Positions 17,572 to 26,619 of a stretch of DNA of 64,000 bases are shown piece by piece. Made by a program: the position numbers and the translations under genes. Below the pieces are notes generated by a model. The model was not told the DNA's origin and did no database searches. It was given only the letters and a program-made list of their open reading frames with translations. The stretch's first letter is position 1. Each line of letters starts with the position of its first letter. The DNA is from Chloroflexota bacterium (GTDB taxonomy: Bacteria > Chloroflexota > Chloroflexia > Thermomicrobiales > UBA6265), in the NCBI GenBank assembly GCA_023389575.1, contig JAEWEG010000045.1, positions 1-64,000 on the forward strand. The letters run 5' to 3'.

Positions 17572-17723
17572 GTGCATCCCTCGTGATTGGTCCGCGCCCG
17601 CCTCGCGATGGAGGCCAGCGTGGAGCGATGATCTGCGGTGTGACCACCATTCTAGGATGAAACGCGTCCTACAAGCCCGAGATGCCGCATCGGGTAACAG
17701 GATTTGGCCGAGCGGGGAGGTGG

Positions 17724-17729
17724 TACACT
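17724..17729 (+). promoter_or_regulatory. Putative -10 element (TACACT) for fdhD-fmdE-mobA
   Basis: tggTACACTcg lies 66 bp before the GTG at 17795 in the divergent spacer 17572-17794. A TTGGCC is seen 14 bp upstream, shorter than the usual -35/-10 spacing. Confidence 0.4.
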
Positions 17730-17794
17730 CGACGGGTCGAACGCTTGCAATCAGTGCTCCCGATCGCCGGTATGAGCACGAAAGAAAGGGTGTC

Positions 17795-18655
17795 GTGAGC
17801 TTTCGTCCGGGAAGCAAGACCACGGCCAGGGTCTGGAAAATCACCAACGACGAGGGGCGGTTCCGCCGCGATCACCTGGCGACCGAAGAGCCGCTGGAAA
17901 TCCGCCTGATCACGCGGGATGAAACCCATACCGTGGCGATCACCATGCGCACTCCAGGCAACGACTTCGAGCTTGCCGCCGGGTTCCTCCACGGTGAGGG
18001 CATCATCCACGACCGGGACGAGATCGCCAGGATCAGCTACTGCGTCGATCCCGGCATTGACGCCGCCCAGCAGTACAACATCGTGAATGTCGCGTTGCGC
18101 GGCGACGCCTCACCAGATCTGGCGCCGCTCGAACGGCATTTCTTCACCTCCAGCGCGTGCGGGGTATGCGGCAAGGCATCCCTGGAGGCGCTGCACCTGC
18201 GGGCGAATCCCGCCATCCCGCCGGGCCCCGAGGTCCCGATCGAGGTGATCTACGGGTTGCCGGATAAGTTGCGCCAGGCGCAGGGCATCTTCGAGGACAC
18301 CGGTGGGCTTCATGCCGCCGCGCTGTTCGACACCTGTGGAAACCTGCTTGCGCTCCGCGAGGACGTTGGCCGGCACAACGCGCTGGACAAGCTCGTTGGC
18401 TGGGCGCTCATGGAGGACCGCCTGCCACTCAACCAGCACATCCTGCTGGTCAGCGGGCGCTCCAGCTTTGAAATCCTCCAGAAAAGCCAGGCGGCGGGAA
18501 TACCGATCGTCTGCGCCATTTCCGCGCCCAGCAGCCTGGCCGTGGACCTGGCTCGCGAGTTCGGGATGACGCTGGTCGGCTTTCTGCGAGACCAGCGTTG
18601 CAACGCGTATACCGCGCCTGAACGACTGCTGCTCGCCTCATCCCCGAGTCCCTAA
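17795..18655 (+). CDS. fdhD: Formate dehydrogenase accessory sulfurtransferase FdhD
   Basis: A 286-residue FdhD protein. It takes sulfur from the cysteine desulfurase IscS and delivers it to the Mo-bis-MGD cofactor of formate-dehydrogenase-type enzymes. The two sulfur-carrying cysteines are C122 and C125 in SSACGVCGK, at almost the same positions as in E. coli. Further family motifs are EEPLEIRL, GNDFELAAGFLHGEGII, TGGLHAAALFD, REDVGRHNALDKLVG and SGRSSFEILQKS. The start is GTG 17795 with GAAAGGG at 17784-17790. It opens an operon with fmdE (2 bp gap) and mobA and is divergent from its likely client, the YdeP-type enzyme. Confidence 0.95.
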   Translation: MSFRPGSKTTARVWKITNDEGRFRRDHLATEEPLEIRLITRDETHTVAITMRTPGNDFELAAGFLHGEGIIHDRDEIARISYCVDPGIDAAQQYNIVNVALRGDASPDLAPLERHFFTSSACGVCGKASLEALHLRANPAIPPGPEVPIEVIYGLPDKLRQAQGIFEDTGGLHAAALFDTCGNLLALREDVGRHNALDKLVGWALMEDRLPLNQHILLVSGRSSFEILQKSQAAGIPIVCAISAPSSLAVDLAREFGMTLVGFLRDQRCNAYTAPERLLLASSPSP

Positions 18656-18657
18656 CG

Positions 18658-19269
18658 ATGGAGTCCCAACGCCTCCGGACCCTTCTGGACCAGAGCGCCG
18701 CGCTGCACGATCATCTCTGCCCGCGACAGGTACTCGGCGTCCGGATGGGCATGCTCGCCGCTGAACTGTTCCATTTGGAGCTTCCCCGTAAAGACAAGCG
18801 CCTGCTCACCATCGTCGAAACCGACGGCTGCTTCGCCGATGGAGTGGCCGTGGCGACCGGCTGCTGGCTCGGGCATCGGACGCTGCGGCTCGTGGACCAC
18901 GGCAAGATCGCGGCCACGTTCGTCGACACCGCCACCAATCACGCCCTGCGCGTTCACCCGTCCCAGGAATCTCGACCCCTGGCCGCGCGATACGCGCCCA
19001 ACGCCCCGGACCGTTGGCATGCCTACCTGGAGGGCTACCAGCACATGCCAGTCAGCGAACTGCTCGTCGTCGATCGTGTCTTGCTCGATCGCCCGGTCGA
19101 ATCGCTGATCAGTCACCACGACCGCCGCGCAACCTGCGAAAACTGCGGCGAGGAGATCTTCAACGAGCGCGAGGTCGCGGTGAATGGGCGAACCCTGTGC
19201 CTGGGTTGCGCCGGTCAACCGTATCTGACAGTGCTGACGGACGCCGTGGAATGCTCGCATGGCGGATAG
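18658..19269 (+). CDS. FmdE-family protein with C-terminal zinc ribbon
   Basis: A 203-residue FmdE/Tsp-like protein (PF02663), a family encoded next to molybdenum formylmethanofuran dehydrogenase in methanogens and near other Mo enzymes in bacteria; the biochemical role is unclear. The N-terminal domain shows HDHLCPRQVLGVRMG, ETDGCFADGVAVATGCWLGH and TATNHALRVHP. The C-terminus has a four-Cys zinc ribbon: C-x2-C in ATCENCGEE and C-x2-C in LCLGCAG. It sits 2 bp after fdhD and overlaps mobA by 11 bp, which supports a role in Mo-enzyme maturation or control. Confidence 0.88.
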   Translation: MESQRLRTLLDQSAALHDHLCPRQVLGVRMGMLAAELFHLELPRKDKRLLTIVETDGCFADGVAVATGCWLGHRTLRLVDHGKIAATFVDTATNHALRVHPSQESRPLAARYAPNAPDRWHAYLEGYQHMPVSELLVVDRVLLDRPVESLISHHDRRATCENCGEEIFNEREVAVNGRTLCLGCAGQPYLTVLTDAVECSHGG

Positions 19270-19882
19270 CGATCTGTCGGCGGCCGTACTTGTCGGCGGA
19301 CAGTCACGGCGGATGGGCGAGAACAAGGCGCTGTTGCGTCTGGAACCTGGAGGCCCCACCGTCATCGAAACGGTCGTCCAGAAGCTGCGAGCCGTCGCCG
19401 GCGACATCATGCTGGCAGGTTGCGATCCGGAGCCGTACGCCTTTCTCGGCCTCCCGCATATTCCCGACGTGGAACCGGGCATTGGCGCCCTCGGCGGGGT
19501 CCACAGCGCGCTCACGACCATGACGACCCCTCACGTGCTGATCGTGGCCTGCGACATGCCCTTCCTGAACGCGGACCTGCTCCGCTACATGGCCGCTCAG
19601 CCGCGCGACTATGACGCGCTGGTTCCAGTATTCGACAGGCCGCAGCCGCTTCACGCGATCTACGCCAAAATGTCCCTGCCACTCATCGAGCGGAGCATCC
19701 AGGCGGGCGACCTGCGTGGCACCGGCTGGCTGGCCCAGGCCAACGTCCGCGCGATCGACCGCGAAACCATGCGACGATACGATCCGGACCTCCTGTCGTG
19801 CTTCAACATGAACACCCCCGCCGATGTCGCCCACGCAAGGCGCATCGCCACGGCAAGCAAGGGCTCGATCCCCGGCGCATAA
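19259..19882 (+). CDS. mobA: Molybdenum cofactor guanylyltransferase MobA
   Basis: A 207-residue MobA-type nucleotidyltransferase. It transfers GMP from GTP to Mo-molybdopterin to make the MGD form required by DMSO-reductase/FDH-type enzymes. The N-terminal GTP-binding signature VLVGGQSRRMGENKALL is clear, followed by DVEPGIGALGGVHSAL and the metal-binding IVACDMPFLN. The C-terminal FNMNTPADVAHAR is typical. Its start overlaps fmdE. Presence of mobA beside fdhD fits a bis-MGD enzyme such as the divergent YdeP-like protein. Confidence 0.93.
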   Translation: MADSDLSAAVLVGGQSRRMGENKALLRLEPGGPTVIETVVQKLRAVAGDIMLAGCDPEPYAFLGLPHIPDVEPGIGALGGVHSALTTMTTPHVLIVACDMPFLNADLLRYMAAQPRDYDALVPVFDRPQPLHAIYAKMSLPLIERSIQAGDLRGTGWLAQANVRAIDRETMRRYDPDLLSCFNMNTPADVAHARRIATASKGSIPGA

Positions 19883-19924
19883 ACGCCGGTGACACCCGTT
19901 TTGATCGCATGCGACTCGCAACAT

Positions 19925-19956
19925 GAGCGCCGCCTCCCGGAAGGGACGCGGCGCTC
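19925..19956. terminator. Bidirectional terminator hairpin after mobA
   Basis: gagcgccgc (19925-19933) pairs perfectly with gcggcgctc (19948-19956), giving a 9-bp GC-rich stem with a 14-nt loop. It lies between the convergent stops of mobA (19882) and the isomerase gene (19986). Confidence 0.6.
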
Positions 19957-19985
19957 TTGATCAGTGACGGCGAATTGGCCGGAAC

Positions 19986-20849
19986 TTAGATTCCGGCCGC
20001 CGCGAACAGCTTCTTGACCGACGCCGAGGTCTCGCTCGCCGCCGCCGCGGGATCGGTCGCGGCCAGTTCGTTGATCCGGGCGCTGAACGGCTCGGCGATC
20101 ACCGGTCCGTCGTAGCCGATCGCCGCCAGCCGGCTGATCATCTCCGGCGCGGGAATCACGCCGGTCTCCATCGGCAACGTGCGCGAAAGGTCCTGCTGCT
20201 CGTCGATTTCCAGCCCAGCCGGGGCATCGTTGACGTGCACCACGAACACGTTGTCCTTCGTCAGGAGATCCATCTCCTCAAGGGTGCCGTGCGCGGTGTA
20301 GTGGTGCCAGACATCGAAGAGGACACCGACATTGCCGGTGCCGACCTTGTTCCCCAGTTCGAGCATCTGCGGCATGCTGTAGATGAACTCGTACCTGAAC
20401 TTGTCGCGCAGCGTTTTCGGCGCGATGAACTCGATGCCGAGGCTAACCCCAGCTTCCTTCAGCGTCTCCGCGTATGGGCGGAGCCGCTCCAGGATGAACT
20501 CGTACTGCTCATCGAACTGCCGGTCGTTGTTGGCCGGCATGATGCCAGAGGTCGTGAACGGGTTACCCAGCGCCACGCCCAGCGCGGCCAGCGGCTTCAA
20601 CGCTTCCAGGTCGGCGTCGCGGTGCTCGTCGTCCTGCCAGCGAACCGTGGCTCCCCATCCACCCGGCTTCACGCCCTTGCGGGCGAACAGGTCCTTGACG
20701 TAGTCGACGCCCTTGTCGTCGGCGATCGCCCGTGCCTCGGCGATGTCGAACCACACCCCGTCGAACCCGGTCGCGGCCGCGAGGTCGATGGACTCCTCGA
20801 GGCTGAGGCCCTTCAGTCCAATCGCGCCAGTCATCAGTGAGCTGTACAT
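19986..20849 (-). CDS. Sugar phosphate isomerase/epimerase family protein (AP endonuclease 2 TIM barrel)
   Basis: A 287-residue xylose-isomerase-like TIM-barrel protein. Candidate metal ligands are Glu in LGIEFIAP, Asp/His in VLFDVWHHYTAHG, His in FVVHVNDAP and Glu in VIAEPFSARI, the usual E-D-H-E set. Members isomerise or epimerise sugars, inositol derivatives or hydroxypyruvate; the specific substrate is unknown. The ATG at 20849 is preferred because AGAGAGG precedes it at normal spacing; the longer frame adds a basic non-family tail. It follows the Gfo/Idh gene by 91 bp on the same strand, a pairing common in inositol and rare-sugar pathways. Confidence 0.82.
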   Translation of the reverse strand: MYSSLMTGAIGLKGLSLEESIDLAAATGFDGVWFDIAEARAIADDKGVDYVKDLFARKGVKPGGWGATVRWQDDEHRDADLEALKPLAALGVALGNPFTTSGIMPANNDRQFDEQYEFILERLRPYAETLKEAGVSLGIEFIAPKTLRDKFRYEFIYSMPQMLELGNKVGTGNVGVLFDVWHHYTAHGTLEEMDLLTKDNVFVVHVNDAPAGLEIDEQQDLSRTLPMETGVIPAPEMISRLAAIGYDGPVIAEPFSARINELAATDPAAAASETSASVKKLFAAAGI

Positions 20850-20940
20850 GGATACCTCTCTTCGTGTTTGCGAAATGGCGATGGCCGGCGATCTCACCGG
20901 CCATCGTCATGCATGAAGCGTGGAAGGCATGCGCCAGGGA

Positions 20941-22065
20941 TTAGGCGAGCACCTCGTCCGGCACGTCCACGCTGAACGGGGTCTTGAACGCCTCGGTGCG
21001 GGCCACCGGCTTGCCGGTCGGGTCCTCGGGCAGCGACACGGTCTGGCCGATCTGGGCCGAGAGGTACGCCGCCTTGATCACCTGGAGCGTGCGGATGGTG
21101 TCGTCGATCGGCGCGGCATTGGTCGCGCCCTTCGTCACAACGTCGATGAAGTGGCCGATCTCCAGCGTGAACGTCTCCGGCTTCGGGAACGTCATCACGG
21201 ACGGCTCGGGCCAGCGGTAAAGCTGGTGCTTCAGGTAGGTCTGGCTCCCGGCCAGCGCGCCGAACTCGGCCTCCACCTCGAACTGGCGGCTCTCGACCAC
21301 GTCAAACGCCCAGCTCGTGATGATCTGACCGACCGCGCCGGACTCAAACCGCACGATCACCTGGCCCGTGTCCTCCGTCGGCAGGTGCGACAGCAGGAAG
21401 CGGCTCAGGAAGCCGGTGACCTCAACGGGGCGGTCACCGGCGGCCATGGAGAGCAGCCGGTAGGTGCCATGGTAGCCGGTGTCGAGCAACTCGCCGCCGC
21501 CAGCCTGCTGGAGGTTGGCGCGCCAGCCGCCCTGGCCACCGCCAGCGCCGGCGCTCTTCGGCGTCCACGGATCGAACTGCCGGGACTGGAAGGTCTCGAT
21601 CGATCGGTACATGTAGGGCGTACCGATGAACCCGCTCTCGATCAGGCGGCGGGCCTCCAGCAGGGCCGGTGTGAACAGGTTATTGTGCGCGCCCATGAAG
21701 ATCGCGCCAGACTCGTTGACCGTGTTCCGGATCTCGATGCCGTCCTCGAGCGTGGTGCAGAGCGGCTTCTCACAGAGAATCGCCTTGCCCGCCCGCGCGG
21801 CCTTGATTACCGCGTCGGCGTGGAGGTGATGCGGAAGGCAGACATCGATCACGTCGATATCCGGATCGGCGACCACGGCGTCGATCGAGTCGTAAATCTT
21901 CGCCGAACCACCCGTGTACAAATCGCTCATCGCCTGGGCGCGATCGGTCGCCACGTCGGAGAACGCGTAGATTTCGGCCTTCCCGGGATAGGCCGACCAT
22001 CCGCGCGCGTGCACGTTGGCGATGCCGCCCGCTCCAAGAATTCCTACACGCAATGCTGATGTCAC
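20941..22065 (-). CDS. Gfo/Idh/MocA-family oxidoreductase
   Basis: A 374-residue NAD(P)-dependent sugar dehydrogenase. The Rossmann motif GILGAGGIANVHARG lies at the very N-terminus, followed by VCLPHHLHADAVIKAA, the conserved catalytic-Lys motif CEKPLCTT, and GGGELLDTGYHGTYRL with the D-x3-H pair that contacts substrate. Gfo/Idh enzymes oxidise sugar or cyclitol hydroxyls; the exact substrate is not visible. The GTG at 22065 is chosen because GAGGA lies 6 nt upstream and it gives a family-like N-terminus; an ATG at 22086 would add seven residues. It is probably co-transcribed with the downstream isomerase. Confidence 0.88.
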   Translation of the reverse strand: MTSALRVGILGAGGIANVHARGWSAYPGKAEIYAFSDVATDRAQAMSDLYTGGSAKIYDSIDAVVADPDIDVIDVCLPHHLHADAVIKAARAGKAILCEKPLCTTLEDGIEIRNTVNESGAIFMGAHNNLFTPALLEARRLIESGFIGTPYMYRSIETFQSRQFDPWTPKSAGAGGGQGGWRANLQQAGGGELLDTGYHGTYRLLSMAAGDRPVEVTGFLSRFLLSHLPTEDTGQVIVRFESGAVGQIITSWAFDVVESRQFEVEAEFGALAGSQTYLKHQLYRWPEPSVMTFPKPETFTLEIGHFIDVVTKGATNAAPIDDTIRTLQVIKAAYLSAQIGQTVSLPEDPTGKPVARTEAFKTPFSVDVPDEVLA

Positions 22066-22173
22066 GCTGTTCCTCACTTCCGGCATACCGCCGCCAGGTC
22101 TTGATCAGTCCGTCACCCGGACTGCTTTTCTCCACCGGGTCGCGATCGCGCGCCCAGGAACGTTCCGGGGCAG

Positions 22174-22201
22174 ATTGTATCCTGATTACTGGCGAGCGCA
22201 A
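22174..22201 (-). promoter_or_regulatory. Putative sigma70-type promoter of the Gfo/Idh-isomerase operon
   Basis: On the minus strand, TTGCGC (22196-22201) and TACAAT (22174-22179) are spaced by 16 bp. They stand about 110 bp upstream of the chosen GTG start. This is the best -35/-10 pair I can see in the window. Confidence 0.5.
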
Positions 22202-22395
22202 GAGGGGTACTCACGCCCTGGCCACCCACCCCTTCCTCTATTGCGCGGGCCTTGACCCAACCGTTCGCCCCCGCCCGCCAGGTCGAACGTTGCGCGATCC
22301 AATCGCCACGATGCACACTTGGAAGGCGCGCACCTACTTCGCGACTGCCCAGGATGTCGTCTTCCTGGTTTCCCAATCGAAAGGTCCCAATCCAA

Positions 22396-23724
22396 TTGGC
22401 TGGCTTAGAGCTTGTCATCGTCCTGCTGTTGATCATCCTCAATGGCGTATTCGCGATGTCCGAGCTGGCAATCGTATCCTCCCGCACCTCTCGGCTCCAG
22501 TCCCGGGCCGATGAAGGTAGCAGCGGCGCCAGGGCCGCGCTCAAGCTCGCTCAGGACCCATCCCGATTCCTCTCCACGGTCCAGATCGGCATCACGCTGA
22601 TCGGCATCGTCACCGGCGCCTTCGGTGGCGCCCGGCTGGCCGGGCCGTTCTCCGACTTCCTCGAAAAGATTCCAGGCGTCGGCTCCTACATCGCCCAACT
22701 CAGCCTTCCCCTCATGATCGCCTTCATCACCTACCTCTCCCTCATCGTCGGAGAGCTGGTGCCGAAGCGACTGGCGCTCCAGAACCCGGAGGCCATCGCG
22801 ACGCTGGTGGCCCCTGGCATGGCGCTGCTGTCCAAAATCACCGCCCCGTTGGTCGCGTTCCTGGCTATTTCCGGCGACTTCCTGATTCGCGTGCTTGGGG
22901 TGAAGGCCTCGACCGAACCGGAAGTGACGGAAGAAGAGATCCAGCTCATGCTCCGCGAAGGCGCGGACGCCGGCGTGTTCGAGGAGTACGAGCACCGCAT
23001 GGTGACCGGCATCTTCGATATCGGAGATCGAACCGCCAGCGAGCTGATGACCCCCCGCCATCGCATCGAGTTCCTCGACCTCGCGGCCGGGGCGGAGCAC
23101 AACCTGAACGTCATGCGGGAGTCGCCGCACAATTTCTACCCGGTCTGCGAAGGCTCCACCGATAACGTCGTTGGCGTCATTTCCACTCGGGAACTCTGGC
23201 GGCGTTCGATCAGCGGCGAGCCCACGGACATCCGCGAGGCGATGGTTCCCGCGCTCTTCGTCCCGGAGATCGCGCCGATCGTGAAGGTCATCGACATGAT
23301 GCGCCACCAATCGGCGTCGATGGCCGTGGTTGTCGACGAGTACGGCGGTATCGAGGGGCTGCTCACCTTCAACGACGTGCTTTCCGACCTCGTCGGGGAA
23401 ATTGACGATCCTGATCGCACGAACATCCGCGGCGGTGTCCGCCGGGACGACGGCTCCTGGTTGTTCGACGGCATCTTCCCGGTTCACGAATTGCGGGAAA
23501 TCCTCGACATCGAGTCGCTCCCTGGCGAGGAAGAGGGCCGCTACGAGACCCTTGGCGGATTCGTCATGGACCAACTCGGGAACATCCCCGATGCCGCCGA
23601 TTCGTTCGTCTTCGAGTCATTCCGGTTCGAGGTCGTCGACATGGACGGCATCCGGATCGACAAGGTACTGGTCTCGCCGGTCACCTCGGGAGCGGCCGAC
23701 GCTCCGCAAACCGGCGACGACTGA
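22396..23724 (+). CDS. HlyC/CorC (CNNM-type) transporter with DUF21 and CBS domains
   Basis: A 442-residue member of the hemolysin-C/CorC/CNNM family, thought to export Mg or other divalent ions. The N-terminal DUF21 domain has the typical LLLIILNGVFAMSELAIVSS and the helices IGITLIGIVTGAFGG and LSLIVGELVPKRLAL. A tandem CBS module starts near TASELMTPR and includes VVDEYGGIEGLLTFNDVL. A C-terminal CorC_HlyC domain (DGIFPVHELREIL ... VDMDGIRIDKVLV) ends the protein. A TTG at 22396 is chosen because GAAAGG lies 11 nt upstream and it gives the family-typical start; an ATG at 22354 is the alternative. Confidence 0.88.
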   Translation: MAGLELVIVLLLIILNGVFAMSELAIVSSRTSRLQSRADEGSSGARAALKLAQDPSRFLSTVQIGITLIGIVTGAFGGARLAGPFSDFLEKIPGVGSYIAQLSLPLMIAFITYLSLIVGELVPKRLALQNPEAIATLVAPGMALLSKITAPLVAFLAISGDFLIRVLGVKASTEPEVTEEEIQLMLREGADAGVFEEYEHRMVTGIFDIGDRTASELMTPRHRIEFLDLAAGAEHNLNVMRESPHNFYPVCEGSTDNVVGVISTRELWRRSISGEPTDIREAMVPALFVPEIAPIVKVIDMMRHQSASMAVVVDEYGGIEGLLTFNDVLSDLVGEIDDPDRTNIRGGVRRDDGSWLFDGIFPVHELREILDIESLPGEEEGRYETLGGFVMDQLGNIPDAADSFVFESFRFEVVDMDGIRIDKVLVSPVTSGAADAPQTGDD

Positions 23725-23739
23725 CCTCTGCGGCCGGGA

Positions 23740-25275
23740 TCAGCGCGCTTCCGGCGGAGGCGTGGTCTTCCGCCTGGACCAGATCGAGGCCCACGTTCGC
23801 CGCGCGAACTCCGCGTCGCCAGGATCCGTCGTTTCGCCGTAGCGAGCGCGGTCGTACTGCTCCGGCAACTCAACGAGCGGCGCTCCCAGCCCCGTCCAGT
23901 GCGCCCGCAGGCGCGCGGCGAACTCGGTCGCCGTCTCGTCGGAACGCCGCTCCTCTCCCTGCCGCCGCGCCAGGACCTCCAGGTACATCATCGTCTCCCG
24001 GACATCCGCTGGAGGCTGGTCGAGGTCCAGGCGTTGCGGCTTGCCCTCGCGGTGCCGTCTCCGGAACAGGTCGCGGAGTTGCTGGCGCGCGAGGTCGGTC
24101 GAGAACACCGAGTCGCGATGCTCGTCCACGTCTCCATCGTCATCGTCCCCACTCGGACGGCGGGTCAGCCGGAACAGGATGATCGCCACCGCCGTCACCA
24201 CCGCGACCAGGCCAGCCCAGCGCAGGAGGATGGCGTATTGCCACGTACCAGTCTCCTCGTCGCGCACCTGCATCTCATCCATGTCGAAGCCCTGCTGCAC
24301 GGGCATCTCCGGCGCCTCCACCGGGCCGAACATGTCGCCGAAGATGGCGGACAGCAAACGTCCAATCACGGAAGCGATCTGGAAGACGGCCCAAATCACG
24401 GCGTAGAGGATGTACGCGAGAATCAGTCCGATGAAGCGGGCCACCGTGGCCATCCCGTCGACGATTGCCTCCAGCGCACCCGGGCTGAGCAGTGCCAGCA
24501 CGATGGTCGAGATCAGGAGGATCCCGACCGTGAACCCGCCCACCAGCCGCAGCCACCGGCCCCATCCTGGAGCGGTGCCGCCACGCCTGATGGCGATCCT
24601 CCGCGTCACCTCCGTCTCAGCTCCGGCGATCAGCGCCAGGCTCACGATCAACTGGAGCGGCACCGCGATCCTCGCCGCGCCGAGCGCGTCCGACCCCGCC
24701 TCGCCGCCGATCAGCGCCGCCAAGAGCACGGACCCGAACAGCACGATCCAGTCGCGCTGCACGACCGTCCGCATTTCCTCGGCCGAAATGTTCACGATAT
24801 CGACCGCGTAGGTCATGCCGGTCCACCACACCGCCATCGAAATCAGCAGCGGCGGAATCAGCCAGGCTTCGGACTGCACGAGTTGTCCCGGGTTGGACCA
24901 GAAGGTCGTGCTGTCATAGGCGGGATCGATCCAGATCCACCCCAGCCAGGTGATGCCCCACGCGATGAACGTCACGATCTGCGCCAGGGTGGCCGAAATC
25001 TTCCATCGCCCAATGAAGCGGTTGGTCCAGAACGAAATCAGGAAGATCACCGCGATCGCGCCCGGCCACGGAGCCGGATGCCCGTTCGACAGCCCAAACG
25101 TCTCGCCAAGAAACAGCTTGATCAGCAGCGAGAACGCCGCCGCGTGAAGCGTTCCGACCAGGACCGGGATCATGATCAGCATCGGCCAGGAGTGTTTCAG
25201 CGACTGCCGCCGAAGGGCCTGGTCGCGCCCCTTCGTGTTCTTGCTCGCGTCGCTGTTATAGGCGGGGTCGAACAT
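23740..25275 (-). CDS. DUF4129 domain membrane protein
   Basis: A 511-residue membrane protein. About ten hydrophobic segments fill the first two thirds (for example LIMIPVLVGTLHAAAFSLLI, GAIAVIFLISFW, VGILLISTIVLALLSPG). They are followed by a single helix (AILLRWAGLVAVVTAVAIIL) and a cytosolic C-terminal DUF4129-like domain (PF13559) with REGKPQRLDLDQPPADVR, TMMYLEVLARRQG and the family-like TATEFAARL. No transglutaminase Cys-His-Asp core is present, unlike TgpA proteins in the same kind of operon. It lies 4 bp after the DUF58 gene, in the order moxR-DUF58-DUF4129. Function is unknown, perhaps envelope protein assembly. Confidence 0.75.
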   Translation of the reverse strand: MFDPAYNSDASKNTKGRDQALRRQSLKHSWPMLIMIPVLVGTLHAAAFSLLIKLFLGETFGLSNGHPAPWPGAIAVIFLISFWTNRFIGRWKISATLAQIVTFIAWGITWLGWIWIDPAYDSTTFWSNPGQLVQSEAWLIPPLLISMAVWWTGMTYAVDIVNISAEEMRTVVQRDWIVLFGSVLLAALIGGEAGSDALGAARIAVPLQLIVSLALIAGAETEVTRRIAIRRGGTAPGWGRWLRLVGGFTVGILLISTIVLALLSPGALEAIVDGMATVARFIGLILAYILYAVIWAVFQIASVIGRLLSAIFGDMFGPVEAPEMPVQQGFDMDEMQVRDEETGTWQYAILLRWAGLVAVVTAVAIILFRLTRRPSGDDDDGDVDEHRDSVFSTDLARQQLRDLFRRRHREGKPQRLDLDQPPADVRETMMYLEVLARRQGEERRSDETATEFAARLRAHWTGLGAPLVELPEQYDRARYGETTDPGDAEFARRTWASIWSRRKTTPPPEAR

Positions 25276-25279
25276 GATG

Positions 25280-26614
25280 CTATCCCACCCTCGTCATCAC
25301 GATGCTCTCGATCGAATCCCACGCTTCCTCGTCGGAGAGGTGATAGACCGGTATCCGCCGCCGGATTTCTGGCAGCAGTTGCGGCTGCGCGCCAATCCCG
25401 ATGATCACGAATCGTTGGGAACCACTGTTGCGCGCCAGCCGGATCAGGGAGCGTTGCAACCCCTCGGTCACCCGGCACGTCAGGATCACCACGGTCGCGC
25501 CCCACGGCAACCGGGGCATCTCCTCCACCACCATCCGCTCGATCCTGTCCCCGAAGGCTGGAACCAGCGTCGCCAGGTCTTCGAGGATGCGGGTGAGCTG
25601 GCCAGGACGTCGCCCGGGCGGAACCCGCACCGTCCGCGACTTGTTGGGAATCGGCGCGTTCGCGAACAGCCCCACCTGGTGCTTGCCTTGCAGCAACTGG
25701 TTGGAGAGCGAGGCCGCCGCCGTAACCGCGAGTTCCAGCAACGCCGAGTTCTGTCCCTCCCACAGGTAGGAGAAGGTGATCGTGTCCAGGAACACGGCCG
25801 CCACCGGCGAGGCGCTTGGCTCGTACACCCGCGTCTGCATCACCCCCGTTCGCGCCGTCGCTCGCCAGTGAATCCGCTTCGGGCTGTCGCCCGGCACATA
25901 TTCGCGCACGCCCGCCATGCGCATTGGGTCCTCGATCACGGATTGCTCCGGCTTGAAATCGCCGTAGGGCTGGCGGGGCGGAACCACCAGGTCCGTTATC
26001 GGAACCACCCGCGGATACACCAGGAATCGCGCTTCGCCACCGATCTCCTCGCGCCGGGCGACCAGTCCCAGCGGATCGCTGGCCACGGCCGTCGCCGGGC
26101 CGAACCGGTGCCAGCCACGAAGGTGGCAGGGAACGCGATACGTGTACTGCACGCGCTCGTACATGCCCAGGCTGTACACCGTCCGCAGGATGCGGCTGTT
26201 GCCGTGGTCGCTGCGTTCAAGTTCACGGCCCACCACGTTCACGTTGCCCGTCACCAGATCGGCGATATCCAGCCGGGAAAGTGGCAAGGGCTTGGCGTTG
26301 GTCGCCGAAAGCTCCACTTCCACCACGTCACCGAAGAACGCCCGCTCCCGCGACACTCGGCGTTCGTAGGTCAACCCGCGCAGGCTGTTGTCCCACCACA
26401 CTCGGGTCAACAGGCCAACCAGCGCGATCCCGAGCGCGATCAGCCCAAGCACCGGCTGCCGCAGGATGGCCGCCAGGAACCCGACCACCAGGGCCACGCC
26501 AAGCCAGCGTCCGGTGTCGATCCCCACATCGGGGTTGCTGAGCCATTCCGCCACCGACTGGATGCGTTGCTTCAACGCCGCCCCGGTTCCGCGCGTATTC
26601 CCGGACATCTGCAT
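25280..26614 (-). CDS. DUF58 domain-containing protein
   Basis: A 444-residue protein with two N-terminal membrane segments (LGVALVVGFLAAIL and LIALGIALVGLLTRV) and a C-terminal vWA-like DUF58 domain. Its signature (VREYVPGDSPKRIHWRATAR) is at about residues 230-255, followed by PVAAVFLDTI and a final Rossmann-like WGATVVILTCRVTEGL segment. DUF58 proteins are partners of MoxR AAA ATPases. The ATG is 5 bp after the moxR stop; a second in-frame ATG (26608) is two codons later. The family role is poorly defined. Confidence 0.88.
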   Translation of the reverse strand: MQMSGNTRGTGAALKQRIQSVAEWLSNPDVGIDTGRWLGVALVVGFLAAILRQPVLGLIALGIALVGLLTRVWWDNSLRGLTYERRVSRERAFFGDVVEVELSATNAKPLPLSRLDIADLVTGNVNVVGRELERSDHGNSRILRTVYSLGMYERVQYTYRVPCHLRGWHRFGPATAVASDPLGLVARREEIGGEARFLVYPRVVPITDLVVPPRQPYGDFKPEQSVIEDPMRMAGVREYVPGDSPKRIHWRATARTGVMQTRVYEPSASPVAAVFLDTITFSYLWEGQNSALLELAVTAAASLSNQLLQGKHQVGLFANAPIPNKSRTVRVPPGRRPGQLTRILEDLATLVPAFGDRIERMVVEEMPRLPWGATVVILTCRVTEGLQRSLIRLARNSGSQRFVIIGIGAQPQLLPEIRRRIPVYHLSDEEAWDSIESIVMTRVG

Positions 26615-26619
26615 CGAAA

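Noticed and set aside
20920..22059. 379-codon plus-strand frame opposite the Gfo/Idh gene
   Set aside because: Shadow frame; the minus-strand protein has an N-terminal Rossmann motif and EKP motif.
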